From: Parabacteroides johnsonii DSM 18315
GTDB taxonomy: Bacteria > Bacteroidota > Bacteroidia > Bacteroidales > Tannerellaceae
Length of the DNA: 64,000 nt
NCBI RefSeq assembly: GCF_025151045.1
Contig: NZ_CP102285.1
Location: 3,472,001-3,536,000, forward strand
Reading direction: 5' to 3'
The notes below the pieces were generated by a model. The model had not been told where the DNA came from. It worked only from the letters and a program-made list of their open reading frames with translations, and searched no databases. Of the stretch, positions 62,426 through 64,000 are shown in pieces. Numbering within the stretch: position 1 is the first letter of the stretch; each line of letters starts with the position of its first letter. Both the position numbers and the translations under genes were made by a program.

Positions 62426-64000
62426 ATGGATAATAAATATATATGTAATTCATTCCGCCTGTTGTATGGAATGCTGTTGTTGACTGTCATCTATTCGTGC
62501 GCCAATATCGGCAGTCCGAACGGAGGACCCTATGATGAGACGCCTCCCAAATTCGTAAGCAGTACACCGATCCCGAACCAAATTAATTATACAGGCAAAA
62601 AGATCGAAATCCTCTTTGACGAGTTGATCCAGATCGAGAAACCTTCGGAGAACGTGATTATCACTCCGCCTCAAATGGAGCTACCGGTTATCCGCTCTGC
62701 CGGGAAGAAGGCGGTAATCGAACTGAAAGACACGTTGAAACCCAACACAACCTATACGATCGACTTCACCAATTCCATCTCCGACAATAATGAGAAAAAC
62801 GTGTTCGAGAATTTCTCTTTTGCTTTTTCAACCGGAGACATAATCGACACACTCGAAGTTTCAGGAGTCTTGCTGAATGCCGAGAACCTCGAACCAATGC
62901 CAGGCATTACGATCGGTCTGCACAACAACCTGGAAGATTCCGCATTCGTGAAACTTCCGTTCGTCCGTACTTCCCGAACAAATGACAAAGGGCAGTTCAC
63001 GATCCGTAATATCGCTCCCGGAACCTATCATATTTTCGCTTTGAACGATGTGAACCGCGACTATAAATTCGACCAGCCGGGCGAGGATATCGCTTTCTTG
63101 GATTCTGTCATCGTCCCTTCCTTCGAACTGACGACCCGGCAGGATACGACCTGGAAAGACAGCCTAACGATCGATACGATCCGGACGATCGGTTATACCC
63201 GGTTCTTCCCGGACAACATCGAGCTCCGCCTGTTCAAGGAAAAGTTCGAACGCCAGTATATGGTGAAGCCTGAACGCCCGGACGAAAAATACTTTACGCT
63301 GCGTTTCAACACGAAGCTGGACACCGTCCCGGTACCTCTCCCCATCAATTTTATTCCGGAAGACAGTTCTTGGTATTTTGTGCAGCAGACAGAAGGCGGT
63401 ACAGCCGTCAACTACTGGCTTGTCGATTCGACCGTCTGGAAACAGGACACCCTGCAGGTCCAGGTCTCCTATCCGAAAAGTGACTCCCTGAATATCCTGC
63501 GTCCGCAAACCGACACGGTCCAGCTGGTATTACGTCGCCGTCCGGCAGAAAAGAAAAAGAAAAAAAAGAAAGACGAACCCGATCCGATCGTATTCTTAGG
63601 CATGCAGGTAGACGCTCCCGGTTCGATGGACCTGTTCGATACGATATCCGTAACCTTCAACGAACCGGTATTGGATATCAACAAAGATATGTTCTTCCTC
63701 GACCAGAAGATCGATACCATTTGGAATACGGTCGATTTCGACTTCTTCCCCGATTCGACTAACAGCCTGAACTATTTTATCAGACGTCCGTGGAAGTATG
63801 GGGAAGAATACCGTATCGAAGTAGATTCCGCCGCCATTCACAGCCTTTACGGAAAGTGGAACGATTTCTTTACCGGCGAGTTCAAGATCAAGAAGGAAGA
63901 CGAATACGGTCACCTCTATCTCAATATCAACGGTGTGGACACGACTGCTTTCGTCGAGTTGCTCAGCACTGGAGACGCCCCTGTCCGCAAAGCGAAAGTA
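62426..64000 (+). CDS. Ig-like domain lipoprotein, 3' end outside the window
   Basis: The frame is open from ATG 62426 to the right edge (525 codons). Lipobox Y-S-C (Cys25) followed by N-I-G-S-P-N-G-G-P-Y. An SbsA-type Ig-like domain spans about residues 38-135 (PPKFVSSTPIPNQINYTGKKIEILFDELI; LKPNTTYTIDF) and a carboxypeptidase-like repeat about 145-230 (GQFTIRNIAPGTYHIFALNDVNRDYKFD). A lysine-rich run of seven or more residues (about 374-381) separates a second Ig-like domain (APGSMDLFDTISVTFNEPVLDI). Such lipoproteins are common surface or periplasmic proteins in Bacteroidetes of unknown role. Confidence 0.85.
   Translation, partial: MDNKYICNSFRLLYGMLLLTVIYSCANIGSPNGGPYDETPPKFVSSTPIPNQINYTGKKIEILFDELIQIEKPSENVIITPPQMELPVIRSAGKKAVIELKDTLKPNTTYTIDFTNSISDNNEKNVFENFSFAFSTGDIIDTLEVSGVLLNAENLEPMPGITIGLHNNLEDSAFVKLPFVRTSRTNDKGQFTIRNIAPGTYHIFALNDVNRDYKFDQPGEDIAFLDSVIVPSFELTTRQDTTWKDSLTIDTIRTIGYTRFFPDNIELRLFKEKFERQYMVKPERPDEKYFTLRFNTKLDTVPVPLPINFIPEDSSWYFVQQTEGGTAVNYWLVDSTVWKQDTLQVQVSYPKSDSLNILRPQTDTVQLVLRRRPAEKKKKKKKDEPDPIVFLGMQVDAPGSMDLFDTISVTFNEPVLDINKDMFFLDQKIDTIWNTVDFDFFPDSTNSLNYFIRRPWKYGEEYRIEVDSAAIHSLYGKWNDFFTGEFKIKKEDEYGHLYLNINGVDTTAFVELLSTGDAPVRKAKV

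Overview
The window looks like chromosome from a gut Bacteroidales, most probably a Parabacteroides-like species. Supporting signs are a SusC/SusD pair with a GH29 enzyme, a complete porP-porK-porL-porM-porN type IX secretion cluster, many 6-bladed propeller lipoproteins, BlaR1/BlaI pairs, and TAnnTTTG promoter boxes in place of sigma70 hexamers. The genus is an inference. Most genes are housekeeping or envelope functions. Accessory DNA is limited to one integrase/IS1595 scar near 54.2 kb and several families of non-coding repeats.

Layout. (1) 0-6.9 kb, minus strand: a probable operon led by a BlaI repressor and a BlaR1-like sensor protease with two fused TonB C-terminal domains, followed by a TPR protein, two 6-bladed propeller proteins and a small lipoprotein gene split by an in-frame TAG. 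(2) 6.9-8.8 kb: a glycerophosphodiesterase gene flanked by two identical small-RNA-like cassettes and preceded by an array of palindromes with exact 21-bp period. (3) 8.8-11.6 kb: dprA, a hotdog thioesterase and a U32 peptidase in overlapping order. (4) 11.6-16.4 kb: a propeller lipoprotein, a TPR/HTH membrane regulator and a second BlaR1/BlaI pair whose sensor carries three ExbD-like repeats. (5) 16.5-21.6 kb: dusB, a structured 585-bp non-coding region and the succinate dehydrogenase/fumarate reductase operon. (6) 21.8-34.1 kb: a DUF6807 lipoprotein and a polysaccharide utilisation locus (susC, susD, DUF6057 membrane protein, a propeller lipoprotein with a haem-binding CxxCH, GH29 alpha-L-fucosidase). 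(7) 34.3-39.8 kb: an RND efflux operon (adaptor, pump, TolC). (8) 39.9-44.1 kb: a methyltransferase, a truncated outer-membrane barrel, cobalamin adenosyltransferase, a DUF2795 protein and a DUF4143 ATPase. (9) 44.2-50.5 kb: type IX secretion genes, convergent with a large transglutaminase lipoprotein (50.5-53.2 kb). (10) 53.6-55.1 kb: an integrase fragment fused tail to tail with an IS1595-type transposase fragment. (11) 55.3-64 kb: a K+/H+ antiporter, dapB-lepB-lepB-like-wbqC, a DUF2851 protein and an Ig-like lipoprotein running off the right edge.

The points most worth following are: the 21-bp palindrome arrays found in two places with the same 114-bp architecture; three copies of a promoter plus leader plus terminator cassette that looks like a small-RNA family; an interleaved A-B-A'-B' set of long perfect inverted repeats; a conserved element upstream of susC that recurs upstream of the truncated barrel gene; and a signal peptidase I paralogue lacking both catalytic residues, with a palindromic repeat inserted in its coding sequence. 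No CRISPR array, rRNA or tRNA was recognised. All family names come from reading motifs by eye; no database search was run.
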